A stretch of 54,206 nucleotides of DNA, taken from assembly GCA_024401695.1 (NCBI GenBank), contig JAKSKN010000016.1, positions 1 to 54,206 of the forward strand. Direction: 5' to 3'. The notes under the pieces are model-generated. The model did not search any database and was not told the DNA's origin. It saw only the letters and a program-made list of their open reading frames with translations. This DNA comes from Bacteroidales bacterium. Its GTDB lineage: Bacteria; Bacteroidota; Bacteroidia; Bacteroidales; UBA932. Made by a program: the position numbers and the translations under genes. Below, piece by piece: positions 35,720 through 44,863 of the stretch. The stretch's first letter is position 1, and each line of letters begins with the position of its first letter.

Positions 35720-37183
35720 ATGGCGGATCAGCAGAAACAGCGCGCTCCGCGCAAAAAGGACCAGCCGGTCAATCTCGACAATCTCGGCCTTGAGATGGGC
35801 AACAAGCCACCTCAGGCCATTGATGTCGAGGAAGCCGTGCTCGGTGCGATGCTCCTCGAACCGTCCTGCGTCGACGAGGCGATGGAGGAGCTGGGCGCGT
35901 CCTGTTTCTACGATCCGAAGCACAAGATGATCTTCGAGGCAATGTCCTCGCTGGTCAACGAACACGTCTCTGTGGACATAATCACCGTGAGCAACAAGCT
36001 CAAGGAGAAGGGTAACCTCGAGGCCGTCGGCGGTGCCGTCGCCCTTGCGAACCTCTCCGAGAAGGTCGGCTCCGCGGCCCACATCGAGTACTACATCAAA
36101 ATCCTCAAGCAGAAGACCATCCAGCGGGACCTCATAACGGCCTCCTACGATATCCTCCGCGATTCCTACGATGACTCCATCAAGGTTGACGAACTCATAG
36201 ACAAGGCTCAGACCAAGGTGTTCAATGCCATTCAGAGCAATGTCCGCAAGGAAGTCCAGGACATAGGCTCCGTGATCAACAGCGCGATGTCCGACATCGA
36301 GAAGATGCAGGACAATACCGGCTTGAACGGAGTGCCGTCCGGTTTCGTCAGCATTGACAGGATCACGATGGGCTGGCAGAAGTCCGATCTCATCATCCTT
36401 GCCGCCCGTCCTTCCGTAGGTAAGACCGCATTCTCCCTGAATCTAGCCCGCAACGCCGCCGTCGACCACCATATGCCGGTTGCGTTCTTCTCCCTTGAAA
36501 TGTCGGCCATACAGCTTGCCAAGCGACTTATGACCACAGAGTCGGGTCTGAGCCCGGACAAGATCAAGGGTGGCGTGAAGCTCGAACAGTTCGAGTGGGA
36601 GCAGCTTGAGTATAAACTGAAAGCCCTTACAAAGGCACCACTCTATATTGATGACACACCGGGACTCCAGTTGATGGAATTCCGTACGAAAGCCAAGAAT
36701 CTGGTCAAGAACAAGCAGGTGAGGCTGATCATTGTCGATTATCTTCAGCTTATGCAGGGCCCGAGCGAACTGAAGGGTATGCGTGAGCAGGAGGTTGCGG
36801 CAATATCCCGTACCCTCAAGGCAACCGCCAAGGAACTTGAAGTGCCTATCATCGCACTCTCACAGTTGTCCCGTCAGGCTGTCCAGCGCCAGGGTGGCGG
36901 CGGCAAGCCTCAGCTTTCCGACCTTCGTGAATCCGGATCTATCGAGCAGGATGCAGATATGGTACTGTTCATCCACCGGCCGGATTACATCGGTCTGAGC
37001 GACAATCCTGAAGACAAGGAAAAGACCCAGATCATCATCGCGAAGCACCGCAACGGTGAAACCTGCGATATCGATATGCTCTTCAAGAGCGAGCAGGTCA
37101 AGTTCATAGAGTTGGATGACGCTTTGGATGTAAGAGCATCCTCGATGACATTTGATTCTGCAATGAACAATGAGTTCGAATAA
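35720..37183 (+). CDS. dnaB: Replicative DNA helicase DnaB
   Basis: 487 residues. The N-terminal DnaB domain starts PPQAIDVEEAVLGAMLLEPS. The RecA-like C-terminal motor carries the Walker A LAARPSVGKTAFSL (around 228-240), FSLEMSAIQLAKRLM, the Walker B LIIVDYLQLMQG and the DLRESGSIEQDADMVLFI block. No intein interrupts it. It unwinds DNA at the replication fork. It lies inside a co-directional run, 6 bases after the zinc-ribbon gene and overlapping rseC by 14 bases. Confidence 0.97.
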   Translation: MADQQKQRAPRKKDQPVNLDNLGLEMGNKPPQAIDVEEAVLGAMLLEPSCVDEAMEELGASCFYDPKHKMIFEAMSSLVNEHVSVDIITVSNKLKEKGNLEAVGGAVALANLSEKVGSAAHIEYYIKILKQKTIQRDLITASYDILRDSYDDSIKVDELIDKAQTKVFNAIQSNVRKEVQDIGSVINSAMSDIEKMQDNTGLNGVPSGFVSIDRITMGWQKSDLIILAARPSVGKTAFSLNLARNAAVDHHMPVAFFSLEMSAIQLAKRLMTTESGLSPDKIKGGVKLEQFEWEQLEYKLKALTKAPLYIDDTPGLQLMEFRTKAKNLVKNKQVRLIIVDYLQLMQGPSELKGMREQEVAAISRTLKATAKELEVPIIALSQLSRQAVQRQGGGGKPQLSDLRESGSIEQDADMVLFIHRPDYIGLSDNPEDKEKTQIIIAKHRNGETCDIDMLFKSEQVKFIELDDALDVRASSMTFDSAMNNEFE

Positions 37184-37592
37184 CGTAATCTCACATCGCG
37201 GTAAAATCGTTGATATCACACCCGAGTTCACGACGGTCGACATCATATCCGAGTCGGCTTGCAGCGCCTGCCATGCAAAGTCTCTCTGCACTCTTTCGGA
37301 ATCCAAGACAAAGCAGGTTGTGGTCCCCACACGCGGGTGGATCCCGTTCGAACCCGGCGAGGAAGTCAATGTCCAGCTCAAGGCCACAATGGGTCTGAAG
37401 GCTGTATGGCTCGCATACGTGGTGCCGCTGTTCATCCTTCTTTCCGTGCTGCTGGGCCTGCACGCCGCGGGACTGGGCGAACTTGCCTCCGGTCTTTCCG
37501 CCATCGGCGCCGTAGCCCTCTACTACCTGGTCATCTGGCTTTTCAGGAAAAAACTTCAAAACGAATATATCTTTAATATTGAAAAACTATGA
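37170..37592 (+). CDS. rseC: RseC/MucC-family membrane protein
   Basis: 140 residues. It has a cytoplasmic cysteine-bearing N-terminus (SACSACHAKSLCTLSES, four Cys that could bind an Fe-S cluster or zinc) and two membrane helices (AVWLAYVVPLFILLSVLLGL and AIGAVALYYLVIWLF). RseC proteins accompany Rnf/Rsx complexes, where they take part in SoxR reduction in E. coli. In Bacteroidota the gene commonly heads the rnf operon, as here. It starts inside the end of dnaB (14-base overlap) and overlaps rnfB by four bases (ATGA). Confidence 0.88.
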   Translation: MSSNNVISHRGKIVDITPEFTTVDIISESACSACHAKSLCTLSESKTKQVVVPTRGWIPFEPGEEVNVQLKATMGLKAVWLAYVVPLFILLSVLLGLHAAGLGELASGLSAIGAVALYYLVIWLFRKKLQNEYIFNIEKL

Positions 37593-38464
37593 CAGACACT
37601 ATCATTTGGACCATAGTGATATTGACTGCCCTCGGTCTTGTACTTTCTCTCGTCCTTTTCTGGGTTGCGAAGAAATTCAAGGTTGAGGAAGACCCCCGCA
37701 TCGACGAGGTCGAGAAGGTTATGCCGGGAGCCAATTGCGGCGGCTGCGGATTCGCAGGCTGCCGGGCTTTCGCGGATGCCGCGGTCAAGGCACCGAATCT
37801 CGACAACAACTACTGCCCTGTGGGAGGTAATGAGGTAATGAAGAAAGTAGCGGCCATCCTCGGTTACGAGGTCAAGGAAAAGGCACCGCAGGTTGCCGTT
37901 GTACGTTGCAACGGCTCTTGCGCCAACCGTCCCCGCACCAATGCCTATGACGGCGCCGCATCCTGCAGGGTCAAGGCGGCCCTCTACAGCGGTGACACGG
38001 GATGTCCGTTCGGATGTCTCGGCTGCGGCGACTGTGTCGAGGCCTGCCAGTTCGGCGCACTCAGCATGGACCCGGACACCGGGCTGCCGGTAGTCGACGA
38101 GTCGAAGTGCACCGCCTGCGGTTCTTGCGTCAAGGCTTGCCCGAAGCATATCATCGAACTGCGCAACAAGGGTCCGCGCTCGATGCGCGTCTTTGTCTCC
38201 TGCGTCAACAAGGACAAGGGAGGCGTTGCCCGCAAGGCCTGCTCCGCAGCCTGCATCGGCTGCGGCAAGTGCGCCAAGGTCTGCGCCCACGACGCCATCA
38301 CCATAGAGGACAATCTCTGCTATATCGACTTCACGAAGTGCAAGCTTTGCAAGAAGTGTGTTGCCGAATGCCCTACAGGCGCTATACATGCCGTGAATTT
38401 CCCGGTGCTGCCGCCCAAGCCGGCCGCAGCCCCGGAAGTAAAGAAGGAGGCTACAAATGAGTAA
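37589..38464 (+). CDS. rnfB: Rnf complex subunit B (ferredoxin-type electron input)
   Basis: 291 residues. An N-terminal membrane helix (IWTIVILTALGLVLSLVLFW) is followed by the Fe-S domain CGGCGFAGCRAFADA and four ferredoxin-type 4Fe-4S motifs (GCLGCGDCVEACQFGA, CTACGSCVKACPKHI, CIGCGKCAKVCAHDA, CKLCKKCVAECPTGA). It takes electrons from reduced ferredoxin and passes them into the complex. It overlaps rseC by four bases and rnfC by eight. Confidence 0.95.
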   Translation: MTDTIIWTIVILTALGLVLSLVLFWVAKKFKVEEDPRIDEVEKVMPGANCGGCGFAGCRAFADAAVKAPNLDNNYCPVGGNEVMKKVAAILGYEVKEKAPQVAVVRCNGSCANRPRTNAYDGAASCRVKAALYSGDTGCPFGCLGCGDCVEACQFGALSMDPDTGLPVVDESKCTACGSCVKACPKHIIELRNKGPRSMRVFVSCVNKDKGGVARKACSAACIGCGKCAKVCAHDAITIEDNLCYIDFTKCKLCKKCVAECPTGAIHAVNFPVLPPKPAAAPEVKKEATNE

Positions 38465-39845
38465 GATAACATTCTCTATGGGTGGTGTCCACCCTAATGA
38501 CAGCAAGCTGGCGCGTGAGAAGGCCATCGAGGTCCTTCCGCTGCCGGGCACCGTATATGTTTCAATGGCGCAGCACCTCGGAGCCCCGGCCAAGCCGACG
38601 GTTGAGGTGGGTGCAAGCGTGAAGGTAGGTCAGGTCATAGCCGAACCGGGCGGTTTCATATCCGCATTCGTGCATTCTCCGGTTTCCGGAACCGTCAAGA
38701 GCATAGGCCCGCGCAAGGATATCGCCGGCAACAATATGACCCATATCGAGATTGCCGTTGAAGGAGACGAGTGGGACGAGTCGATAGACCTTTCCACCGA
38801 GCTCGTGACCGCCATTCCTGAAGACAAGGCTGCCATCCTTGACAGGATCAAGGCCTGCGGTGTCGTCGGCCTTGGAGGTGCGACATTCCCGACCCACGTG
38901 AAGCTCAATCCTGCTCCCGGCAAGGTTGCCGAGTGCCTGATCATAAATGGCGCCGAGTGTGAGCCTTATCTTACCAGCGATTACCGCATCCTAGTGGAGC
39001 ATCCGAAGGAAATAGTCGTGGGCGCTGCAATAATGCAGAAGGTCCTGGGCGGATGCAAGTGTGTCATAGGAATCGAGGAGAACAAGCCGGAGGCCATCAG
39101 TATCGTGAAGGCGGCCGTTGCCGAACTCGGATATTCCGGCATAACGGTGGCCACTCTCAAGAAGCGTTATCCGCAGGGTGGCGAGAAGCAGCTGATCGAC
39201 GCCGTGATGCACCGTCAGGTGAAGTCAGGCGGACTCCCGATCGACGTCGGCGCTGTCGTGCAGAACGTGGCGACCGCCCTCGCGGTCTATGAAGCCGTCC
39301 AGAAGAACAAGCCTCTTATCACCAATACGCTCACCATTACAGGTGACTGTCTTCCTGTCGACAAGCAGCACAACTACCTTTTCCGTATCGGAATGCCGCT
39401 TTCCTATATTGCAGAGTATGCCGGAGGAGTGCCTGAAGGTGCTGCCAAACTTATCAGTGGCGGTCCTATGATGGGAAAGGCCATTGCCAATCTCGATGCT
39501 GCGACCGTCAAGGGCTCATCTTCCATCCTCTATCTGTCAGAAGCCGCTACGAAGCGTCACGCCGAAGGCGACTGCATCCGTTGCGGACGCTGCGCCGATG
39601 CCTGCCCGATGGGCCTCGAGCCTTTCCTCCTGAACAGGCTCTACAAGGCCGGCGACATCGAGGGTCTTGAGAAGAATGCCGCGCAGGATTGCATCGAGTG
39701 TGGCTGCTGTCTGTACAGCTGCCCTGCATTCATCCCTCTCCTTGACTACATCCGTCAGGGCAAGGGCCAGGTTATGGGTGTCATTCGCGCCAGGGCGGCA
39801 GCAGCCAAGGCTGCAGCCGAAGCTGCCGCGGCACAGAAAAAGTAA
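38457..39845 (+). CDS. rnfC: Rnf complex subunit C (NADH-binding)
   Basis: 462 residues. The N-terminal barrel starts KITFSMGGVHPNDSKLAREK. The flavin/NADH-binding domain has GVVGLGGATFPTHVKLN and INGAECEPYLTSDYRI. Two 4Fe-4S motifs follow (CIRCGRCADACPMGL and CIECGCCLYSCPAFIPL), and the tail is an Ala-rich helix. It is the soluble subunit that reduces NAD+. Its start overlaps rnfB by eight bases. Confidence 0.96.
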   Translation: MSKITFSMGGVHPNDSKLAREKAIEVLPLPGTVYVSMAQHLGAPAKPTVEVGASVKVGQVIAEPGGFISAFVHSPVSGTVKSIGPRKDIAGNNMTHIEIAVEGDEWDESIDLSTELVTAIPEDKAAILDRIKACGVVGLGGATFPTHVKLNPAPGKVAECLIINGAECEPYLTSDYRILVEHPKEIVVGAAIMQKVLGGCKCVIGIEENKPEAISIVKAAVAELGYSGITVATLKKRYPQGGEKQLIDAVMHRQVKSGGLPIDVGAVVQNVATALAVYEAVQKNKPLITNTLTITGDCLPVDKQHNYLFRIGMPLSYIAEYAGGVPEGAAKLISGGPMMGKAIANLDAATVKGSSSILYLSEAATKRHAEGDCIRCGRCADACPMGLEPFLLNRLYKAGDIEGLEKNAAQDCIECGCCLYSCPAFIPLLDYIRQGKGQVMGVIRARAAAAKAAAEAAAAQKK

Positions 39846-39857
39846 AAAAGTCGAACT

Positions 39858-40823
39858 ATGGATAAATATTTAGTATCACCAAATCCGCATATCCATGCGC
39901 CGCGCACCACATCTTCGCTGATGGGTGACGTCTGTCTGGCGCTGCTGCCCGCGACTGTGGTTTCCGTCCTCTTCTACGGATGGTCGGAACTCCTCATCCT
40001 TGCTGTCAGCGTGGTCTCCTGCGTGCTCATCGAGTGGTTTATCACCAAGTATATGCTGAAGCGTGAAGGAATTTTCTGCGGAAGCGCGGCAATGGTCACG
40101 GGACTGCTGCTCGCATTGAACCTTCCGTCAACCACCCCCTGGTGGATCGTGTTCCTCGGAGCGCTTTTCGCCATAGGCGTCGTCAAGATGACTTTCGGCG
40201 GCCTCGGACAGAACCTCTTCAACCCGGCCATTGCAGGCCGAGTGTTCCTGCTGATCTCTTTCCCTCAGCAGATGACCAACTGGACGGCTTCACAGGGCTT
40301 CATCCACGCTACGGATGCCATTTCAGGAGCCACACTCCTTGGAGTGTATGGCGAGGGCGGAATGGAAGCGCTCCAGGCGCTCGGATACCCGGAGGTTCAC
40401 AGGATGTTTATGGATATCGGCGGTTCGGCCGGCGAGATTTCAGTAATCGCGCTTCTTGTCGGTTTCATATATCTCCTTGCGCGCAAGGTCATCAAGCCTT
40501 GGATTCCGCTCAGCATTTTCGGAACCGTCATCGTCATCTCCGGAATATTCTACCTCTGTGACCCTTCAACCTATACCGGACCGGCTTTCAATCTTCTTAC
40601 CGGCGGTATAGTCCTGGGTGCCTGCTTTATGGCGACCGACTATGTCACTTCGCCTATGAGCACGCTCGGAGGTGTAATATATGGTGTGGGCATCGGTATA
40701 ATCGTAATGATGATACGCTACTTCGGTGCATATCCTGAAGGTATGTCCTTCGCGATTCTCATTATGAACTGCGCGGTGCCTCTGCTTAACAGGATCCATC
40801 AGAAAAAATACGGGAGGGCATAG
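39858..40823 (+). CDS. rnfD: Rnf complex subunit D
   Basis: 321 residues, about nine membrane helices. It starts YLVSPNPHIHAPRTTSSLMG, a family signature. The covalent FMN site is the threonine of SGAT in ATDAISGATLLGVYG. The C-terminal part PMSTLGGVIYGVGIGIIVMM is typical. With RnfE and RnfA it forms the ion-pumping membrane part. It lies 12 bases after rnfC and 2 before rnfG. Confidence 0.96.
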   Translation: MDKYLVSPNPHIHAPRTTSSLMGDVCLALLPATVVSVLFYGWSELLILAVSVVSCVLIEWFITKYMLKREGIFCGSAAMVTGLLLALNLPSTTPWWIVFLGALFAIGVVKMTFGGLGQNLFNPAIAGRVFLLISFPQQMTNWTASQGFIHATDAISGATLLGVYGEGGMEALQALGYPEVHRMFMDIGGSAGEISVIALLVGFIYLLARKVIKPWIPLSIFGTVIVISGIFYLCDPSTYTGPAFNLLTGGIVLGACFMATDYVTSPMSTLGGVIYGVGIGIIVMMIRYFGAYPEGMSFAILIMNCAVPLLNRIHQKKYGRA

Positions 40824-40825
40824 AT

Positions 40826-41392
40826 ATGGCAGCTAAATCTACACTTTTGAATATGGTTCTCTGCCTGTCGGCGGTCTGCCTGATCTGTTCGGCTCTCCTG
40901 GCAGGTACCTATGCGATGACCAAGGAACCTATCGATGCGGCTCAGGTTGAGAAGACCAACAAGACCATCGCGATGGTGCTTCCTGCATTCGAAGGAGATG
41001 CTGTCGCTTCTTCAATAGAGGTCGGCGGTGTCAGCTATGATTACTATCAGGCCCCGGGTGCCGGCTATGCGATCGTATCCACAGTCTCCGGTTTCGGCGG
41101 CCCTCTTAGCGTTATGGTCGGTGTCAATTCTGAAGGCATCGTCCACAACACCAAGGTTCTCTCGCACAGCGAGACTCCGGGCCTCGGTGCCAAGTGCCAG
41201 ACCGATGTGAGGTTCCTCGGCCAGTTCCAGAACTGGAATCCTGCTTCGAAGAAACTTGCAGTCAAGAAGGATGGCGGCGATGTCGATGCCATAACCGCTT
41301 CGACCATCACTTCCCGTGCTTATACCCTTGCAATCGCAAATGCGGTTGAGGTTTACAATAAAATAGTGGAAGGAGGACAGACAAATGAGTAA
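40826..41392 (+). CDS. rnfG: Rnf complex subunit G (FMN-binding)
   Basis: 188 residues. One N-terminal membrane helix (MVLCLSAVCLICSALLAGTY) anchors a periplasmic FMN-binding domain: FGGPLSVMVGVNSEGIVHNT, SHSETPGLGAKCQ, and the flavinylation site in DAITASTITSRAY. There the usual S-G-A-T reads T-A-S-T; the acceptor threonine is kept. The start is 2 bases after rnfD and the end overlaps rnfE by eight. Confidence 0.94.
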   Translation: MAAKSTLLNMVLCLSAVCLICSALLAGTYAMTKEPIDAAQVEKTNKTIAMVLPAFEGDAVASSIEVGGVSYDYYQAPGAGYAIVSTVSGFGGPLSVMVGVNSEGIVHNTKVLSHSETPGLGAKCQTDVRFLGQFQNWNPASKKLAVKKDGGDVDAITASTITSRAYTLAIANAVEVYNKIVEGGQTNE

Positions 41393-41969
41393 GTTTTCTC
41401 TGATCACCAAGGGCTTTATCAAGGATAACCCTACGTTCGTGCTCGTGCTCGGTATGTGCCCGACGCTTGCCACCACAACTTCAGCAATGAATGGCCTCGA
41501 GATGGGTCTTGCGACAATGTTCGTGCTCATACTCTCCAATATCTTCATTTCACTCATCGCTCCCGTGGTCCCGGACAAGGTTCGCATCCCTGTTTATATC
41601 GTAGTCATCGCGACCTTCGTCACGGTGCTCCAGCTCGCGATGCAGGCTTTCGTGCCTGATATCTACGAAACCCTCGGCCTCTTCATCCCGCTGATCGTCG
41701 TGAACTGCATCGTCCTCGGGCGCGCGGAGGCTTTCGCCAACAAGAACAGCGTGGGCGATTCCGCTCTTGACGGCATCGGGATAGGCCTCGGCTTTACTCT
41801 CTCGCTTACTGTTATCGGCATAGTCCGCGAGATACTCGGCTCCGGCTCCGTCTTCGGGTGGAAGTTCATCGCCGGCGACGGTATCCTTGCTTTCGTTATG
41901 GCTCCGGGCGCATTCCTTGTGCTGGGCTATCTTATGGTATTGTTCAATAAATTCTTAGCCAAGAAGTAA
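41385..41969 (+). CDS. rnfE: Rnf complex subunit E
   Basis: 194 residues, six membrane helices. The family marks are FIKDNPTFVLVLGMCPTLAT (membrane cysteine for the 2Fe-2S site), IPLIVVNCIVLGRAEAFANK and GIVREILGSGSVFG. It is related to RnfA with opposite topology. It overlaps rnfG by eight bases and ends 2 bases before rnfA. Confidence 0.95.
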   Translation: MSKFSLITKGFIKDNPTFVLVLGMCPTLATTTSAMNGLEMGLATMFVLILSNIFISLIAPVVPDKVRIPVYIVVIATFVTVLQLAMQAFVPDIYETLGLFIPLIVVNCIVLGRAEAFANKNSVGDSALDGIGIGLGFTLSLTVIGIVREILGSGSVFGWKFIAGDGILAFVMAPGAFLVLGYLMVLFNKFLAKK

Positions 41970-41971
41970 TT

Positions 41972-42571
41972 ATGGAATTCCTGCTTATCATCATCTCAGC
42001 GATATTCGTCAACAATATCCTGCTCGCTCAGTTCCTCGGCATCTGCCCGTTCCTTGGCGTTTCCAACAAGCTTTCCACCGCGACGGGAATGTCCGGAGCA
42101 GTATGCTTCGTCATAACCCTTGCCACCGTGGTCACATACCTTATCAACCAGTATCTCCTCGTGCCTTTCAAGCTCGAGTTCCTTCAGACCATCGCCTTCA
42201 TCCTCGTGATCGCAGCGCTTGTCCAGATGGTCGAGATCGTGCTCAAGAAGATCAGCCCGAGCCTCTATCAGGCCCTCGGCATCTTCCTGCCTCTGATCAC
42301 CACGAACTGCGCGGTTCTGGGTGTCGCCCTCACCGTCGTCACCAAGGAGTTCACCTTCGGAGGCGAGGCCCATATGCTCAACCTCGGAGAGGCTACGGTC
42401 TATGCGTTCGCAACCTCGCTCGGTTATGGACTGGCGATGATACTTTTCGCCGGCTTGCGCGAGCATCTTGCATTGAACAATGTCCCTAAGGCTTTCCGTG
42501 GTCTGCCTATCGCCCTGATTACCGTCAGCATCATGGCAATGGCCTTCCTCGGCTTCTCCGGAATTGTATAG
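41972..42571 (+). CDS. rnfA: Rnf complex subunit A
   Basis: 199 residues, six membrane helices. It starts LIIISAIFVNNILLAQFLGI and has ICPFLGVSNKLSTATGMSGA (membrane cysteine) and LPLITTNCAVLGVALTV. It is the last gene of rseC-rnfBCDGEA, followed by a terminator at 42591-42634. Whether the complex pumps Na+ or H+ cannot be read from this sequence. Confidence 0.96.
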   Translation: MEFLLIIISAIFVNNILLAQFLGICPFLGVSNKLSTATGMSGAVCFVITLATVVTYLINQYLLVPFKLEFLQTIAFILVIAALVQMVEIVLKKISPSLYQALGIFLPLITTNCAVLGVALTVVTKEFTFGGEAHMLNLGEATVYAFATSLGYGLAMILFAGLREHLALNNVPKAFRGLPIALITVSIMAMAFLGFSGIV

Positions 42572-42590
42572 TCCGAGATTCTGATTGTAG

Positions 42591-42634
42591 AAAGAAAAGT
42601 CGTGAATCCGTGGGATTTGCGACTTTTCTTTGTA
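42591..42634 (+). terminator. Terminator after the rnf operon
   Basis: AAAGAAAAGTCG (42591-42602) pairs perfectly with CGACTTTTCTTT (42620-42631), and AATCC/GGATT extends the stem inside it. The T-rich right arm provides the U tract. It lies 19 bases after the rnfA stop. Confidence 0.85.
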
Positions 42635-42676
42635 TATTCGTAGTCGGTTAGTCAGTATTCATATAAGAAGATCGGA

Positions 42677-44863
42677 ATGAGCAGGTTAAGATTTGACGTT
42701 GTTCAGGATGCCTTCAAGAAGAAAGCCGTGGCGGTTGATATCCCGGCGGAGAAGGTGTCCGAGTATTTCGGGGAGCTCGTATTCAACAGGGACAAGATGC
42801 AGAAGTATCTCGACGAGAAAACGTTCGGGAGGCTTGTCAATTGCATTGACAACGGCGAGGCACTGGACCGCAAGACGGCGGACCTGGTTGCTGCCGGGAT
42901 GAAGACCTGGGCTCTGGAACATGGGGTGACTCACGTCACACACTGGTTCCAGCCGCTTACCGAAGGCACCGCCGAGAAGCACGACTCCTTTATGGAGTAC
43001 GACGGCAAGGGAGGTATGATAGAATCTTTCGACGGAAAATCCCTCGTGCAGCAGGAGCCCGATGCGTCTTCATTCCCTAACGGAGGCATCCGCGCCACTT
43101 TCGAGGCACGCGGCTATACGGCCTGGGATCCGACATCTCCCGTATTCATCCAGGATGACACCCTCTGCATCCCGACCGTCTTCATCTCATACACCGGCGA
43201 GGCGCTTGACTACAAGACCCCTCTCAAGAAATCAATCAAGGCTGTCACGGAAGCAGCTCTTCCTATATGCAAGCTCTTCAATCCCAAGGTAAAGAAGGTT
43301 TTCTCCTACCTTGGCTGGGAGCAGGAGTATTTCCTCGTGGACGAGGACCTTTTTGCCGCACGTCCTGACCTTATGCTGGCCGGCCGGACCCTGATGGGCC
43401 ACGCCGCCTCAAAGAACCAGCAGCTCGACGACCACTACTTCGGAGCCATCCCGTCCCGCGTCGCCGCCTTTATGCGCGACATCGAGATAGCCGGCTACAA
43501 ACTTGGCATTCCTCTGAAGACCCGCCACAACGAGGCAGCTCCCAACCAGTTCGAACTTGCCCCGATCTACGGCGAAGCCAATCTCGCGAATGACCAGAAC
43601 CAGATGATGATGAACGTGATGAATACGATTGCCCGCAAGCACGGCTTCGTGGTTCTTTTCCACGAGAAGCCGTTTGAGGGAATCAACGGTTCCGGCAAGC
43701 ACAACAACTGGTCGTTGGGCACCGATACGGGCACTCCGCTTCTTGCGCCGGGCAAGGATGCCAACGGGAATCTGCAGTTCATCACCTTCTTCGTGAATGT
43801 CCTGGCGGCCGTGCAGAAACACAATGCGCTTCTCAAGGCAAGCGTGGGCTCAGCAACCAACGAACATCGCCTTGGCGGTGGGGAAGCTCCTCCTGCAATC
43901 GTTTCGGCCTTCCTTGGCAAGACAATGACCGACGTGCTCCGCAAACTCCTGACGGTCCCTTCAGACACTCCGATAGAAATCGTGGGCAAGAAAGGCGCCT
44001 CTGTGGGTCTGGTGGAGATACCTGAGATATTCCTTGACAATACCGACAGGAACCGCACTTCGCCGTTTGCCTTTACGGGCAACCGTTTCGAGTTCCGTGC
44101 GGTCGGAGCCAGCGCAAACTGTGCGGGAGCGATGACGACGCTCAATTCGGCGGTTGCAGAGCAGCTTCTCGACTTCAAGCAGGCCGTTGACAGGGAGATG
44201 GCATCCGGGAAGGCGATGAACATCGCCGTTATGGATTGCCTCAAGCCAATCATCAGGGATGTACTTGATGTGGTCTGCTTCGACGGCAACGGATATTGTG
44301 AAAAATGGAAGATAGAGGCGGAGCGCCGCGGACTCGATACTGAAACCAATGTCCCGAAACTTTTCAAGGCATTCACCGAGAAGAAGTCGGTGGATATGTT
44401 CACCCGCCTTGGCGTTTTTTCTGAAGTGGAGCTTCAGGCGCGCAACGAAGTCAAGTGGGGGACCTACAGCAAGAAGGTGCAGATCGAGGCCCGTGTCGTG
44501 GGACGTATGTCGATAAACCACATCATCCCGGTGGCTCTGGAGTACCAGACAAAGCTGCTGAAGAACATTGACCTGATGCGTGCATCCTTCCCTGAAGAAT
44601 ATAAGGATATGGCTGCAACCCAGATAGGCATAGTGCGTGAGATCTCAGCCCTTGTGACCGACGTCAGGACCAAGGTGGACGCGATGATAGGCGAGAGGAT
44701 AAAGGCCAACGCAATAGCAGACGAATACAACAAAGCTCTTGCCTATTATGAGATAGGCAGATCGCTCCTTGAAATACGAAAGTCTCTCGACCAGCTCGAA
44801 GAGATCGTTGATGATGACAGGTGGCCGCTCCCGAAGTACAGGGAGATACTGTTCATCAATTAA
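42677..44863 (+). CDS. glnN: Glutamine synthetase type III
   Basis: 728 residues, the length of GSIII rather than the ~450 of GSI. The N-terminus LRFDVVQDAFKKK and the motifs VTHWFQPLTEGTAEKHDSFM, NQFELAPIYGEANLANDQNQ, GINGSGKHNNWSLGTDTGTP and NRTSPFAFTGNRFEFRAVGA are diagnostic. It makes glutamine from glutamate and ammonia with ATP and is the usual enzyme of Bacteroidales. It stands alone after the rnf terminator; a weak -7 box TATATTCG is at 42633-42640. Its 3' end overlaps the convergent YitT-family gene by eight bases. Confidence 0.97.
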   Translation: MSRLRFDVVQDAFKKKAVAVDIPAEKVSEYFGELVFNRDKMQKYLDEKTFGRLVNCIDNGEALDRKTADLVAAGMKTWALEHGVTHVTHWFQPLTEGTAEKHDSFMEYDGKGGMIESFDGKSLVQQEPDASSFPNGGIRATFEARGYTAWDPTSPVFIQDDTLCIPTVFISYTGEALDYKTPLKKSIKAVTEAALPICKLFNPKVKKVFSYLGWEQEYFLVDEDLFAARPDLMLAGRTLMGHAASKNQQLDDHYFGAIPSRVAAFMRDIEIAGYKLGIPLKTRHNEAAPNQFELAPIYGEANLANDQNQMMMNVMNTIARKHGFVVLFHEKPFEGINGSGKHNNWSLGTDTGTPLLAPGKDANGNLQFITFFVNVLAAVQKHNALLKASVGSATNEHRLGGGEAPPAIVSAFLGKTMTDVLRKLLTVPSDTPIEIVGKKGASVGLVEIPEIFLDNTDRNRTSPFAFTGNRFEFRAVGASANCAGAMTTLNSAVAEQLLDFKQAVDREMASGKAMNIAVMDCLKPIIRDVLDVVCFDGNGYCEKWKIEAERRGLDTETNVPKLFKAFTEKKSVDMFTRLGVFSEVELQARNEVKWGTYSKKVQIEARVVGRMSINHIIPVALEYQTKLLKNIDLMRASFPEEYKDMAATQIGIVREISALVTDVRTKVDAMIGERIKANAIADEYNKALAYYEIGRSLLEIRKSLDQLEEIVDDDRWPLPKYREILFIN

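Noticed and set aside
42633-42640. Promoter for glutamine synthetase III at TATATTCG
   Set aside because: The box departs from the -7 consensus, and the only TTTG upstream is 13 bases away, too close; not strong enough to list.
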